Under the pieces are notes generated by a model. The model saw only the letters and a list, made by a program, of their open reading frames with translations. It did not search any database and was not told where the DNA came from. Of a stretch of DNA of 64,000 nucleotides, positions 50,375 through 59,671 are shown in pieces (the first letter of the stretch is position 1; every line of letters starts with the position of its first letter). The translations under genes were made by a program, and so were the position numbers. The DNA comes from Allofournierella massiliensis (GTDB taxonomy: Bacteria > Bacillota > Clostridia > Oscillospirales > Ruminococcaceae). The stretch is from positions 62,001 through 126,000 of the forward strand of contig NZ_SLUM01000003.1 of the NCBI RefSeq assembly GCF_004345265.1. The letters are read 5' to 3'.

Positions 50375-51020
50375 GAAGGCGAAATACCTGTCGGAAAACA
50401 TGGAGCGCATTGCCCGGCGGGACCGGATTTTCCTGAACAACCCGGTCATCATGCAGGGCATGGGCCTTGCGCCGCTGGTGGTGGCTGCCACCAACGGCAT
50501 GAACGCGCTGATGCTCAGCGTGGCGGTGCTGCTGCTGCTCACCCCCACCCGGGTGGTTGCGGCCATGATCTGCCGCACCGGCCGGGGCCAGCTGCGGGCG
50601 CTGGTGTACTGCTTCACCAGCTCGATTCTGTACATCGGCGTATATTTTGCGCTGCGGGCCATTTTTGATGTGGAAATTCTGCAGCTGGGCGTTTATCTGC
50701 CCATGCTGGTGGTGGAGCCGCTGATCATCAAGAGGTACGAGCGGCCCCAGCCCGAGCGGGTGATGACCGCCCTGCGCAAGGGCCTGCGTACCACTGCGGG
50801 CTATGTGCTGGTGCTGCTGCTCATGGGCTGCCTGCGGGAGATTCTGGCCGCAAGCACCCTGTTCGGCGCACCCATTCCCCGGCTGAATACCACCCTGCTG
50901 CCCATGGCCAGCCTGCCCGCCGGCGGGTTTATCCTGCTGGGCGTGGTGTGCGCGGTCTGGCGCGGTCTGGTTCGGGCCTACAAAAAACATGTGCATACGG
51001 AGGCGAGACGAGGCGAATGA
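50364..51020 (+). CDS. RnfE/NqrD-like membrane protein without cluster cysteines
   Basis: A 218-residue protein of the Rnf-Nqr family with about six helices. It aligns well with NqrD/RnfE: RRDRIFLNNPVIMQGMGLAP matches the NNP...GVC(S/P) start, and the GFFREL region is GCLREILAASTLFG. The cysteine in the first half-helix (GLCP) is Ala36 here (GLAP), and the second (NCIV.GR) is replaced by Glu118-Pro119 (VEPLIIKRYER). Those cysteines ligate the intramembrane [2Fe-2S] cluster in true Rnf/Nqr. GTG start 9 bases after AAAGGGGG, overlapping the D-like gene. Confidence 0.87.
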   Translation: MNSKKAKYLSENMERIARRDRIFLNNPVIMQGMGLAPLVVAATNGMNALMLSVAVLLLLTPTRVVAAMICRTGRGQLRALVYCFTSSILYIGVYFALRAIFDVEILQLGVYLPMLVVEPLIIKRYERPQPERVMTALRKGLRTTAGYVLVLLLMGCLREILAASTLFGAPIPRLNTTLLPMASLPAGGFILLGVVCAVWRGLVRAYKKHVHTEARRGE

Positions 51021-51628
51021 TGGAAGTAATAAAAGCCTGCAGCACCTTCTTTTTGTATGCTGTAACGGCAGTGTTTGCGGAAAACGCAGTGTTCGGCCGG
51101 GCGATGGGCGTGTCCCGCCTGGTGAAGCTGGTGGAGGATTCCACCGTGGACACCCTCACCTTCGGCGGCCTGCTCTGCCTGATCCAGCTGGTGGCGGCGC
51201 CCCTGAGCTTCTGGGTGGACCTTCTGCTCACCCCGCTGAGCTGGCGCAACGCCGTGCGCCCGTTCCTGTTCATCCTGTGCAGCACGGTGGCCTTCTTTGT
51301 GGTGCTGGGCGTGCTGCTGCTGATCTGGAAGGAAAAGGCGCGCCGCATGCTGGCGGTGCTGCCCATGGCAACCTTCAACACCGCGGTGCTGGGCGTGCTG
51401 CTGATTGCCGCCACCCAGAGCTTCAATCTGGTGCAGACCATGGGCTTTGCGCTGGGCAGCGGCGTGGGCTACACCGCCGCCGTGGTGGTGGTGAGCGAGG
51501 GCCAGCGCCGCATGCGGCAGGACATGATCCCCGGCAGCTTCAAGGGTCTGCCCGTTACCCTGATTTACATCGGTATCCTGGCGCTGGCCATCTACGGCTT
51601 CACCGGGCACCGCATCTCCATTGGATGA
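51020..51628 (+). CDS. RnfA/NqrE-like membrane protein without cluster cysteines
   Basis: A 202-residue protein of the Rnf-Nqr family with about six helices. The N-terminus VFAENAVFGRAMGVS matches the NqrE start but about five residues with the GMC/GIC cysteine are deleted. The second motif is FNTAVLG where NqrE has NCAIFG (Cys to Thr121). The rest is well conserved (GFALGSGVGYTAAVV, IPGSFKGLPVTLIYIGILALA). Its ATG overlaps the stop of the E-like gene (TGATG); an ATG one codon earlier is also possible. Together with the two genes upstream it makes a D-E-A trio. Confidence 0.87.
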   Translation: MEVIKACSTFFLYAVTAVFAENAVFGRAMGVSRLVKLVEDSTVDTLTFGGLLCLIQLVAAPLSFWVDLLLTPLSWRNAVRPFLFILCSTVAFFVVLGVLLLIWKEKARRMLAVLPMATFNTAVLGVLLIAATQSFNLVQTMGFALGSGVGYTAAVVVVSEGQRRMRQDMIPGSFKGLPVTLIYIGILALAIYGFTGHRISIG

Positions 51629-51670
51629 CACACCGTGGAAAACCCACGCGGAAAGGCGGCTTGATTTGAT

Positions 51671-52771
51671 ATGGCAAAGAAAAATCTGGGCAAAGTGAAG
51701 CGGTACCGGCGCAGCTTTTACAGCGGCCGGCAGCGCGCATCGCGCATCGCCGGGGGCGTTCTGGCTCTGGTGGCGCTGTTTGCGGTGGGCTGGCTGGCAG
51801 GCCCTGCGGTGATCAACTTCGGCACCAGCACCTGGTACAGCATCGTGCGGGGCGATTCCGACAATCCGCCCACAAGCCAGCCGGAAAGCGCCTCCGTGCC
51901 CCAGAGCGCCAGCGAGTCGGAAGGCCAGCCCGCCAGTGAGCCCCAGCCCACCGAAGCGCCCCAGACCGGCGGCGACATGACCCGGGGCAGCTGGGCCTTT
52001 GTGGACGTGGCCAGCCTGACCGGCGAGGGCGCGGCCGAGCAGGTGGCGCAGCAGCTGGCAGGCCAGGGCGTGACCTATGCGGTGGTGCCCCTGAAGGACA
52101 GCACCGGCAGCGTGTACTACGCCAGCGCCCTGCCGGCGGCGGCATCCAGCCTTTCCACCACCCAGATCGACGGCGCGGCGGTGGCTGCGGCCTTCAAAGA
52201 GCAGGGCATCGTGCCGGTGGCGGGTGTGTGCGCCTTCCAGGATCCACTGGCCGCCAGCGCCAACCGGGAAATGGCTGTGAAGTATCAGGGCACCGACTAC
52301 CTGTGGCTGGACGCCGCGCAGGACAAGGGCGGCAAGGCCTGGCTGAACCCGTATTCCAGCGCCGCGGTGGACTACATCGGCGGCATCATCGACGAGGCCA
52401 AAGCCATGGGCTTTGAGCAGATCTGGCTCACCGGCGTGCAGCTGCCCACCACCGCCGGCCGCGACAAGGCCAGCTATGGCGATACGGCCGGCGTGACCGA
52501 GGCCCAGTGCCTGGCAAACGCCCTGGCCGCATGGCAGGAAAAGGCCACCTGCTGGGTGGAATACCCGCTGAACGTGGCCAGCGGCCAGGAGACCCGCCTG
52601 ACCGGCGGTACCATCGACGCGCTGGGCATTGAGAATCTGGCCATCGAGGTGGGCGGCGAGCTCACCGAAGAGACCCAGACCCAGCTGGACGCCGCCAAAG
52701 CCGCAGCCGCGGGCTGCGACTATGTGGGCGTGCGCACCGGCGACGTGTTCGCGGTGGAGGCGGGCCAATGA
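51671..52771 (+). CDS. Membrane-anchored DUF4015-like (glycosidase-like) protein
   Basis: A 366-residue protein with a basic N-terminus, one membrane helix (about residues 26-46), a Ser/Glu/Pro-rich linker, and a C-terminal domain of about 260 residues. The latter has the look of DUF4015, a putative TIM-barrel glycoside hydrolase (YAVVPLKDSTGSVYYAS, AGVCAFQDPLAA, DEAKAMGFEQIWLTGVQLP). Catalytic residues cannot be named. It follows the Rnf-like trio by 42 bases and its stop overlaps the next start (ATGA), so all five genes may form one operon. The domain faces the outside. Confidence 0.75.
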   Translation: MAKKNLGKVKRYRRSFYSGRQRASRIAGGVLALVALFAVGWLAGPAVINFGTSTWYSIVRGDSDNPPTSQPESASVPQSASESEGQPASEPQPTEAPQTGGDMTRGSWAFVDVASLTGEGAAEQVAQQLAGQGVTYAVVPLKDSTGSVYYASALPAAASSLSTTQIDGAAVAAAFKEQGIVPVAGVCAFQDPLAASANREMAVKYQGTDYLWLDAAQDKGGKAWLNPYSSAAVDYIGGIIDEAKAMGFEQIWLTGVQLPTTAGRDKASYGDTAGVTEAQCLANALAAWQEKATCWVEYPLNVASGQETRLTGGTIDALGIENLAIEVGGELTEETQTQLDAAKAAAAGCDYVGVRTGDVFAVEAGQ

Positions 52772-54009
52772 GCCAGCCCTGCTTTGTGCCGGGCCGGCTG
52801 CTTGTGCCCGGCGAAGGCGTTTCGCCGGAACAGTGGGCCTGCCCCTCGGCGGGCGCTTTGAGCCGGGAGAGCTGGCGCGAGCTGGAGGCCCGGCGGGAAA
52901 ACGCTCCGGCGGCCATGCAGCTGCTGGTGCCGGACGCGCTGCTTCAGCGGGTGGAAACCCGGGAGCGGCTGGCCGCGGCAAAGGCGGCCATGGGCCGGGC
53001 CCGGGAGCTGCTGCCCCGCACGGTGAACGGCTTTGTGTATCTGGAGCGCACCCTGCCGGACGGCCGGGTGCGCCGGGGCCTTGTGGGCTGCGTGGATCTG
53101 GAAGCCTACGCTTTTGCCGCAGGCAGCCGCACTCCGGTGCGGGCGCCCTCGGCGCTGGCTGCCCGGCAGGTGCTGCCCCGGCTGGAACGCTGGGAGGATG
53201 CGGCGCTACAGAGCAGCCACATTCTGCTGGCGGCAAACATGGACGAAGCGGCCCTGTTTGCGGCGGTGGAAGAAATTCAAAACCAGGCGCCCCTCTATGA
53301 GGGGCCATTGTGCTATGGCGGCGGCAGTGCCGTGGGCTGGGCGGTGGAATCTGCCGACCGGCTGGGTGCGCTGGCGGCGTTGTTTGACCCGGCACAAGGG
53401 CCTGCGGGCGCGGCGCTGCTTGCCCCGGTGAGCGGGGAAGAGGATCTGGCCGCCGCCCGGGCATACTGGATGATGATGCGGGAGGAGCTGAGCGAAGCGG
53501 AGCGGGAAACGCATCCGGCCCGCTTCTGTCTGGCCGAGGTGTGCAGCATCCGGAGTGCCGGTCTGCGCCTTGCCCCCGCCCACCGGCTGGTGATGGGGGT
53601 GCAGGGCCTGCCGCTGCTGGCGGCCTTCCGCAGCTGGTGCGCCGGTCAAAGCGTGCGGCTGGAGGAGAGCCCGGTTCCCGGCTGCTCCGGGCGGCTGGAC
53701 TTTGTGTACGGTGCCTGGCAGCGGGCGGTGTGGCCTGTCGGGGGCCGCTGGCCGCTGGCGGCTGCCGTGCTGGAAGCCTTTTTGCAGGAGTATCTGCGGG
53801 CGAACCCCGCCTGCTTTGCCGACCGGCTGGCCGATGAGGCCGAGCTGCGGGAGCTGGCGGCGGACGGCAACACCGGCGTGCTGCTGCATGAGACAAACGA
53901 GGATCTGTTCCGGGGCCTTGCGGGGGCCGATTTTCTGCCCCTGGGGCTGTTTGCGCCCCTTGAGGCCCGGGAACAGCGGTACGAGCTGGAGTGCAGGTAC
54001 ATCCGCTGA
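52768..54009 (+). CDS. DUF1015-family protein
   Basis: A 413-residue soluble protein. The family signature is the central NGFVYLERTLPDGRVRRGLVG, then CVDLEAYAFAAGSRTPVRAPSA and the HIL segment SSHILLAAN, plus a C-terminal HRLVMGVQGL block. DUF1015 proteins occur in many Firmicutes and Thermotogae; their function is unknown. The start overlaps the previous stop by four bases (ATGA). The gene ends the Rnf-like cluster and is followed by a helicase operon. Confidence 0.85.
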   Translation: MSQPCFVPGRLLVPGEGVSPEQWACPSAGALSRESWRELEARRENAPAAMQLLVPDALLQRVETRERLAAAKAAMGRARELLPRTVNGFVYLERTLPDGRVRRGLVGCVDLEAYAFAAGSRTPVRAPSALAARQVLPRLERWEDAALQSSHILLAANMDEAALFAAVEEIQNQAPLYEGPLCYGGGSAVGWAVESADRLGALAALFDPAQGPAGAALLAPVSGEEDLAAARAYWMMMREELSEAERETHPARFCLAEVCSIRSAGLRLAPAHRLVMGVQGLPLLAAFRSWCAGQSVRLEESPVPGCSGRLDFVYGAWQRAVWPVGGRWPLAAAVLEAFLQEYLRANPACFADRLADEAELRELAADGNTGVLLHETNEDLFRGLAGADFLPLGLFAPLEAREQRYELECRYIR

Positions 54010-54046
54010 CGGCGGGCCCCTGCGCCCCGGCTTGTTTCAGGCAGGG

Positions 54047-54070
54047 CCGCGCCCGTTTTTTCGGGCGCGG
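54047..54070 (+). other. Hairpin between the DUF1015 and helicase genes
   Basis: CCGCGCCCG pairs with CGGGCGCGG around TTTTTT; without a following T-run it is more likely a processing or stabilising hairpin than a terminator. Confidence 0.5.
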
Positions 54071-54105
54071 TGTTGCCGTTTGAACAAGCGATTATTTGGA
54101 GGACT

Positions 54106-55850
<1,745 letters not shown>

Positions 55851-55854
<4 letters not shown>

Positions 55855-56684
55855 GCGGCTTTGTCTGCCCGGTGTGCGGCGGAAGGCTGACCGATGCGGG
55901 CGGCGCGGTGCGCTGCCCGGCCGGCCACAGCTTCGACCGGGCCAAAGAGGGGTATGTGAACCTGCTGCTTGTCAGCCGGATGCACAGCAAAATCCCCGGC
56001 GACAGCAAGGAGATGGTGGCCGCCCGCAACCGCTTTTTAAACGGGGGCGGCTACGCACCCTTCGCTGCCGAGCTGGCCCGCCTGTGCGCGGAGCTGGCCC
56101 GCAAAAAGGGCGGCGTGTTGCACATTCTGGATGCGGGCTGCGGCGAGGGCTACTACGACGGAGCCATCTGCGCCGAGCTGGAGCGGCAGGGCCTGCCCTT
56201 CCGGCTGGCCGGGTTCGACATCAGCAAGGCGGCGGTGCGGCTGGCAGCCAAACGGAAGCTGCCGAATGCGGCCTTCGCGGTGGCCAGCAGCTTTGCCGCC
56301 CCGGTGGAAAGCGGCTGGGCGGATGTGGTGCTGAACATCTTTTCCCCCTTTGCGGGGGAGGAGTTCCGCCGCTGCCTGGCCCCCGGCGGCCGGCTGATCT
56401 ACGCGGTGCCCACGGCGGAGCATCTGATGGGCCTGAAGGACGTATTGTACGACGAGCCCTACGAGAATCCCTGCCAGCAGGTGGACTATCCGGGCTTTTC
56501 CCCCGCCGGGGAGACCCGGGCGGAGGACCGGATTACCGTGGAGGGGCAGGCCATCGGCGATCTGTTCGCCATGACCCCCTATTACTGGAAAACCCCGGCC
56601 GAGGGCAGCGCCCGTCTGGCCCGGCTGGAGCGGCTGGAAACCCCCATCGGGTTCCGCTTTTTGCTCTACGACCGGCAGGATTGA
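55851..56684 (+). CDS. rlmA: 23S rRNA (guanine-N1)-methyltransferase RlmA
   Basis: A 277-residue SAM enzyme of the RlmA(I/II) type that methylates G745 or G748 in 23S rRNA. The N-terminal zinc finger (CPVCGGRL...[18 protein letters not shown]) and the SAM motif [10 protein letters not shown] are clear. Its ATG overlaps the helicase stop (ATGA), so the two are translated together, a fitting pair for ribosome assembly. No terminator U-run is obvious after it. Confidence 0.93.
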
Positions 56685-56737
56685 CAAAAAAGCATCATTT
56701 TGTTGCCGCTGCAACAAAGAGGTGCTTTTATTCGCCG

Positions 56738-56743
56738 TATAAT
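56738..56743 (+). promoter_or_regulatory. -10 element upstream of the flavodiiron gene
   Basis: A perfect TATAAT lies 108 bases before the start; the -35 is unclear. Confidence 0.45.
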
Positions 56744-56850
56744 AAGGTGTATTTTAAAAGAAGGAGTGCAAAGCGGCCGTTGGCCGCGGCGCGCACGGCA
56801 AATCATATCAACAAGGCGGCCAGCCCGCCCGATAAAGGAGAGACAGAACA

Positions 56851-58047
56851 ATGGGAGCATTACAGGCTAAGGAAAACATCTGGTGGGTCGGCGTACAGGA
56901 CCCGGATCTGCGCGTGTTTGACATCGTGATGTACAGCGAGTACGGCACCAGCTACAACGCCTATGTGGTGAAGGGCACCGAAAAGACCGCCGTGTTCGAG
57001 ACCGTGAAGGCCAAGTTCTTCGACCAGTATCTGGAGAACCTGAAAGAGGTCTGCGATCCCGCCACCATCGATTACATCGTGGTTGGCCACACCGAGCCCG
57101 ACCATGCCGGCGGCGTGGAGAAGCTGCTGGCTCTGGCTCCCAACGCCACCGTTGTGGGCAGCGCCACCGCCCTGACCTTCCTGAAGGAGATCGTGAACCA
57201 TCCCTTCAAGAGCCAGGCCGTGACCGAGAAGGATCAGATCGACCTGGGCGGCATGCACCTGGAATTCCTGAGCGTGCCCTTCCTGCACTGGCCGGACAGC
57301 ATGTACACCTACATCCCCGAGGCCAAGGCTCTGTTTACCGTGGACTCCTTCGGCTGCCACTACGCCGACGACCGGGTATTCAACGACCTGATCGAGGGCG
57401 ACTTCGAGGCTGCCTACAAGTACTACTTCGACAACATCATGGGCCCCTTCAAGCCCTTCGTGCTGAAGGCTCTGAACCGGATCAAGGATCTGGACATCGA
57501 GTTCATCGGCAACGGCCACGGCCCCGTGCTGCGCACCAACATCCAGCACTACTTCGATCTGTACCGCAAGTGGGCCACCCCCGTGAAGAAGGCTCCCGAG
57601 GATCGGAACGTGGTCATCGCCTACGTTTCCGCCTACGGCTACACCAAGCAGCTGGCCGAGACCATCGCCGAGGGCCTGAAGGATGGCGGCGTGCAGCACA
57701 TCCAGATGTTTGATCTGGTCACCGACGACAACGCCGCTGCCAAGGCTGCGCTGCAGTCCTCCGACGGCTTCCTGCTGGGCAGCCCCACTCTGGTGGGCGA
57801 CGCTCTGCCCCCCATCTACGAGATGCTGGTGGGCCTGAACCCCATCATCCACCGCGGCCTGCCCGCCGCTGCCTTCGGCAGCTACGGCTGGAGCGGCGAG
57901 GCGGTTCCCAACCTGACCGCCCGCATGGAGGCCCTGAAGCTGGGTCAGCCTCTGCCCGGCCTGAAGATCCGCTTCAAGCCCAGCGACGCCCAGCTGGCCG
58001 AGGCCCGTCAGTATGGCCGCGACTTCGCCGCCGCCGTGCTGAAGTAA
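56851..58047 (+). CDS. Flavodiiron protein (FprA-type, A-type flavoprotein)
   Basis: A 398-residue enzyme that reduces oxygen to water and/or nitric oxide, protecting anaerobes. The metallo-beta-lactamase domain has the iron ligands in GHTEPDHAGG (H-x-E-x-D), the next His in FLHWPDSMYTY, the bridging Asp in TVDSFGCHYAD, and the last His in GNGHGPVL. The C-terminal flavodoxin domain begins VVIAYVSAYGYTKQLAE. Codons are highly optimised. The electron donor, rubredoxin or another, is not in the window. Confidence 0.96.
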   Translation: MGALQAKENIWWVGVQDPDLRVFDIVMYSEYGTSYNAYVVKGTEKTAVFETVKAKFFDQYLENLKEVCDPATIDYIVVGHTEPDHAGGVEKLLALAPNATVVGSATALTFLKEIVNHPFKSQAVTEKDQIDLGGMHLEFLSVPFLHWPDSMYTYIPEAKALFTVDSFGCHYADDRVFNDLIEGDFEAAYKYYFDNIMGPFKPFVLKALNRIKDLDIEFIGNGHGPVLRTNIQHYFDLYRKWATPVKKAPEDRNVVIAYVSAYGYTKQLAETIAEGLKDGGVQHIQMFDLVTDDNAAAKAALQSSDGFLLGSPTLVGDALPPIYEMLVGLNPIIHRGLPAAAFGSYGWSGEAVPNLTARMEALKLGQPLPGLKIRFKPSDAQLAEARQYGRDFAAAVLK

Positions 58048-58066
58048 GCACAAGCCCAAAAGCAAG

Positions 58067-58384
58067 AAAAAAGAACCGATGCGTTAGCCGGTGTGGCATA
58101 AGAAAACGACGGTTCTGCCTTAGGATTTTGGCGCACAAAATGTTCAAAGGGGCGGGCAAGCCACCAAGGCTTGCGCCGCCCCTTTTCGCACTTTCTGCAT
58201 CCAAAATCCTGGGGCAGAACTGCACAGCACCGGAAAAGGGCCGATTTTGATGGGAGTGCAAGGAAAAGACCCGCAGGCACCCTTGGTGGTTGTCAAGGGG
58301 CTTTGACGCTGCAATCCTGCAAAAGCGGCCCTTTTCCGGCGCTGTTTTCTTATGTCACCCCGGCTGTTTTGCATCGGTTTTTTT
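58067..58384. mobile_element. Nested palindromic element inside a split terminator (MITE-like)
   Basis: A stem of the kind AAAAAAGAACCGATGC lies at 58067-58082 and its partner GCATCGGTTTTTTT at 58371-58384, as in the intact terminator at 59394-59428, but 288 bases separate the arms. Inside are 21-bp near-perfect inverted ends (58087-58107 and 58344-58364; 19 of 21 match). They enclose two long hairpins: GGTTCTGCC...AGGATTTTGG at about 58111-58131 paired with 58201-58220, and CCGGAAAAGGGCCG at about 58230-58243 paired with 58326-58339. No gene is inside. It may be a non-autonomous mobile element or a structured RNA. Confidence 0.7.
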
Positions 58385-58415
58385 GTGCAGCAAGCGCAGT
58401 CAGATAAAGTGATAC

Positions 58416-58438
58416 AGCGGTGTGGTATGTAGAAAAAA
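58416..58438 (+). repeat. Degenerate further copy of the element end
   Basis: CAGCGGTGTGGTATGTAGAAAA resembles the left inverted end (GCCGGTGTGGCATAAGAAAAC) of the element just upstream, in the same orientation. Confidence 0.45.
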
Positions 58439-58461
58439 GCGGCCGGAAATTCTACGTTTTG

Positions 58462-58494
58462 CACTTTGACTTCGATTGGTCAAAGTGGTATATT
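58462..58494 (+). promoter_or_regulatory. SDR promoter with a perfect dyad operator
   Basis: The -35 TTGACT (58466-58471), a 17-base spacer and TATATT (58489-58494). CACTTTGAC (58462-58470) and GTCAAAGTG (58479-58487) are perfect inverted copies separated by 8 bases, covering the -35 and most of the spacer, as for a TetR- or MarR-type repressor. Confidence 0.75.
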
Positions 58495-58575
58495 ACTCTA
58501 CACTGCAAACGGACCCCTGCAAAAAGTGGAAAAAACTGCCCGGAAACGGCAGAAAGAAAAAGGAGATTGTTCAAC

Positions 58576-59367
58576 ATGAATCTGCGCGAAAAATACGGCG
58601 AATGGGGCATCGTTCTGGGTGCCACCGAGGGCGTGGGCAAGGCATTCTGCGAGAAGCTGGCCCAGGGCGGCATGAACGTTGTGATGGTGGGCCGCCGGGA
58701 AGAGAAGCTGAAGGAGCTGGGCGAAAGCATCAAGCAGACCTACGGCGTGGACTACAAGGTGGTCAAGGCGGATTTTTCCACCCCCAACGCCACCGACGCC
58801 ATCTTCGCCGCCACCGAAGGGCTGGACATGGGCTTCATGAGCTATGTGGCCTGCCTGCATTCCTTCGGCAAGATCCAGGATACCCCCTGGGAAAAGCATG
58901 AGGCGATGATCAATGTGAACGTGGTCACCTTCATGAAGTGCTTCTACCATTACATGAAGATCTTCGCCGCCCAGGACCGGGGCGCGGTGATCAATGTGTC
59001 CTCCATGACCGGCATCTCCAGCTCGCCCTGGAACGGCCAGTACGGCGCAGGCAAGGCCTTCATCCTGAAGATGACCGAGGCTGTTGCCTGCGAGGTGGAA
59101 AAGACCAACGTGGATGTGGAGGTCATCACCCTGGGCACCACCCTCACCCCCAGCCTGCTGAGCAACCTGCCCGGCGGCCCGCAGGGCGAAGCGGTGATGA
59201 AGATCGCCCAGACCCCCGAAGAGGTGGTGGACGAGGCCTTCGAAAAGCTGGGCAAGGAATTCTCGGTCATTTCCGGCGAGCGCAACAAAAAGAGCGTGCA
59301 GGACTGGCGCGCCAACCACACCGCCGACGAGTACATCCGCTACATGGGCTCCTTCTATCAGGAATAA
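58576..59367 (+). CDS. SDR-family NAD(P)-dependent oxidoreductase
   Basis: A 263-residue short-chain dehydrogenase. The cofactor loop is VLGATEGVGKAF, the middle NAG-like region MSYVACLHS, the active-site INVSSMTG (Ser) and YGAGK (Tyr-x3-Lys), with a conserved Asn-type INVNVVT. It resembles hydroxysteroid and 3-ketoacyl reductases; the substrate is not evident. The ATG follows AAAAGGAG. It has its own operator-bearing promoter and a strong terminator, so it is a separately controlled single gene. No regulator gene is next to it. Confidence 0.92.
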   Translation: MNLREKYGEWGIVLGATEGVGKAFCEKLAQGGMNVVMVGRREEKLKELGESIKQTYGVDYKVVKADFSTPNATDAIFAATEGLDMGFMSYVACLHSFGKIQDTPWEKHEAMINVNVVTFMKCFYHYMKIFAAQDRGAVINVSSMTGISSSPWNGQYGAGKAFILKMTEAVACEVEKTNVDVEVITLGTTLTPSLLSNLPGGPQGEAVMKIAQTPEEVVDEAFEKLGKEFSVISGERNKKSVQDWRANHTADEYIRYMGSFYQE

Positions 59368-59393
59368 GCACAGCAACCCCCAAACAAGCAAGC

Positions 59394-59428
59394 AAAAAGA
59401 ACCGATGCAACCGCATCGGTTCTTTTTT
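59394..59428. terminator. Terminator between SDR and the 49-residue gene
   Basis: AAAAAGAACCGATGC and GCATCGGTTCTTTTT pair perfectly around AACC. The same stem sequence, split, flanks the element at 58067-58384. Confidence 0.93.
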
Positions 59429-59443
59429 GTGGCGTTTGGGGAA

Positions 59444-59593
59444 TCAAAGATCGTCCGCGTCCTGCTGGGGCATCTCGCCGGGGATGGCGGGCATGCCGGT
59501 GTAGCTGCCCTCCGGGTCGTCCTTCGCGGGGCGGGCGGCCTTCAGCACCTGCTGCGCCGCCGGGGGGATGGGAACGGAATGCTGTTTTTTCAT
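59444..59593 (-). CDS. 49-residue protein with GSYTG...QDADDL motif
   Basis: A small, probably unfolded, acidic and Pro-rich protein. It starts MKKQHSVPIPPAAQQVLKAA and ends GSYTGMPAIPGEMPQQDADDL-type text, a tail that I recall from many short proteins of Clostridia. Function is unknown. GGAGG stands 8 bases before the ATG, which supports real translation. It is divergent from the LCP-like gene and ends at a terminator. Confidence 0.7.
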   Translation of the reverse strand: MKKQHSVPIPPAAQQVLKAARPAKDDPEGSYTGMPAIPGEMPQQDADDL

Positions 59594-59671
59594 GGCAAAG
59601 CCTCCTTCTGGTATAGATTCTGCCCAAACAGCCCATGCTGTATGCGCAATCCATGAAAAGGAGCGATGTGC

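Noticed and set aside
50978-53896. 972-codon open frame opposite the A-like, DUF4015 and DUF1015 genes
   Set aside because: Spans three genes with clear overlap signals; the protein would be Pro/Arg/Ala-rich without any family resemblance.
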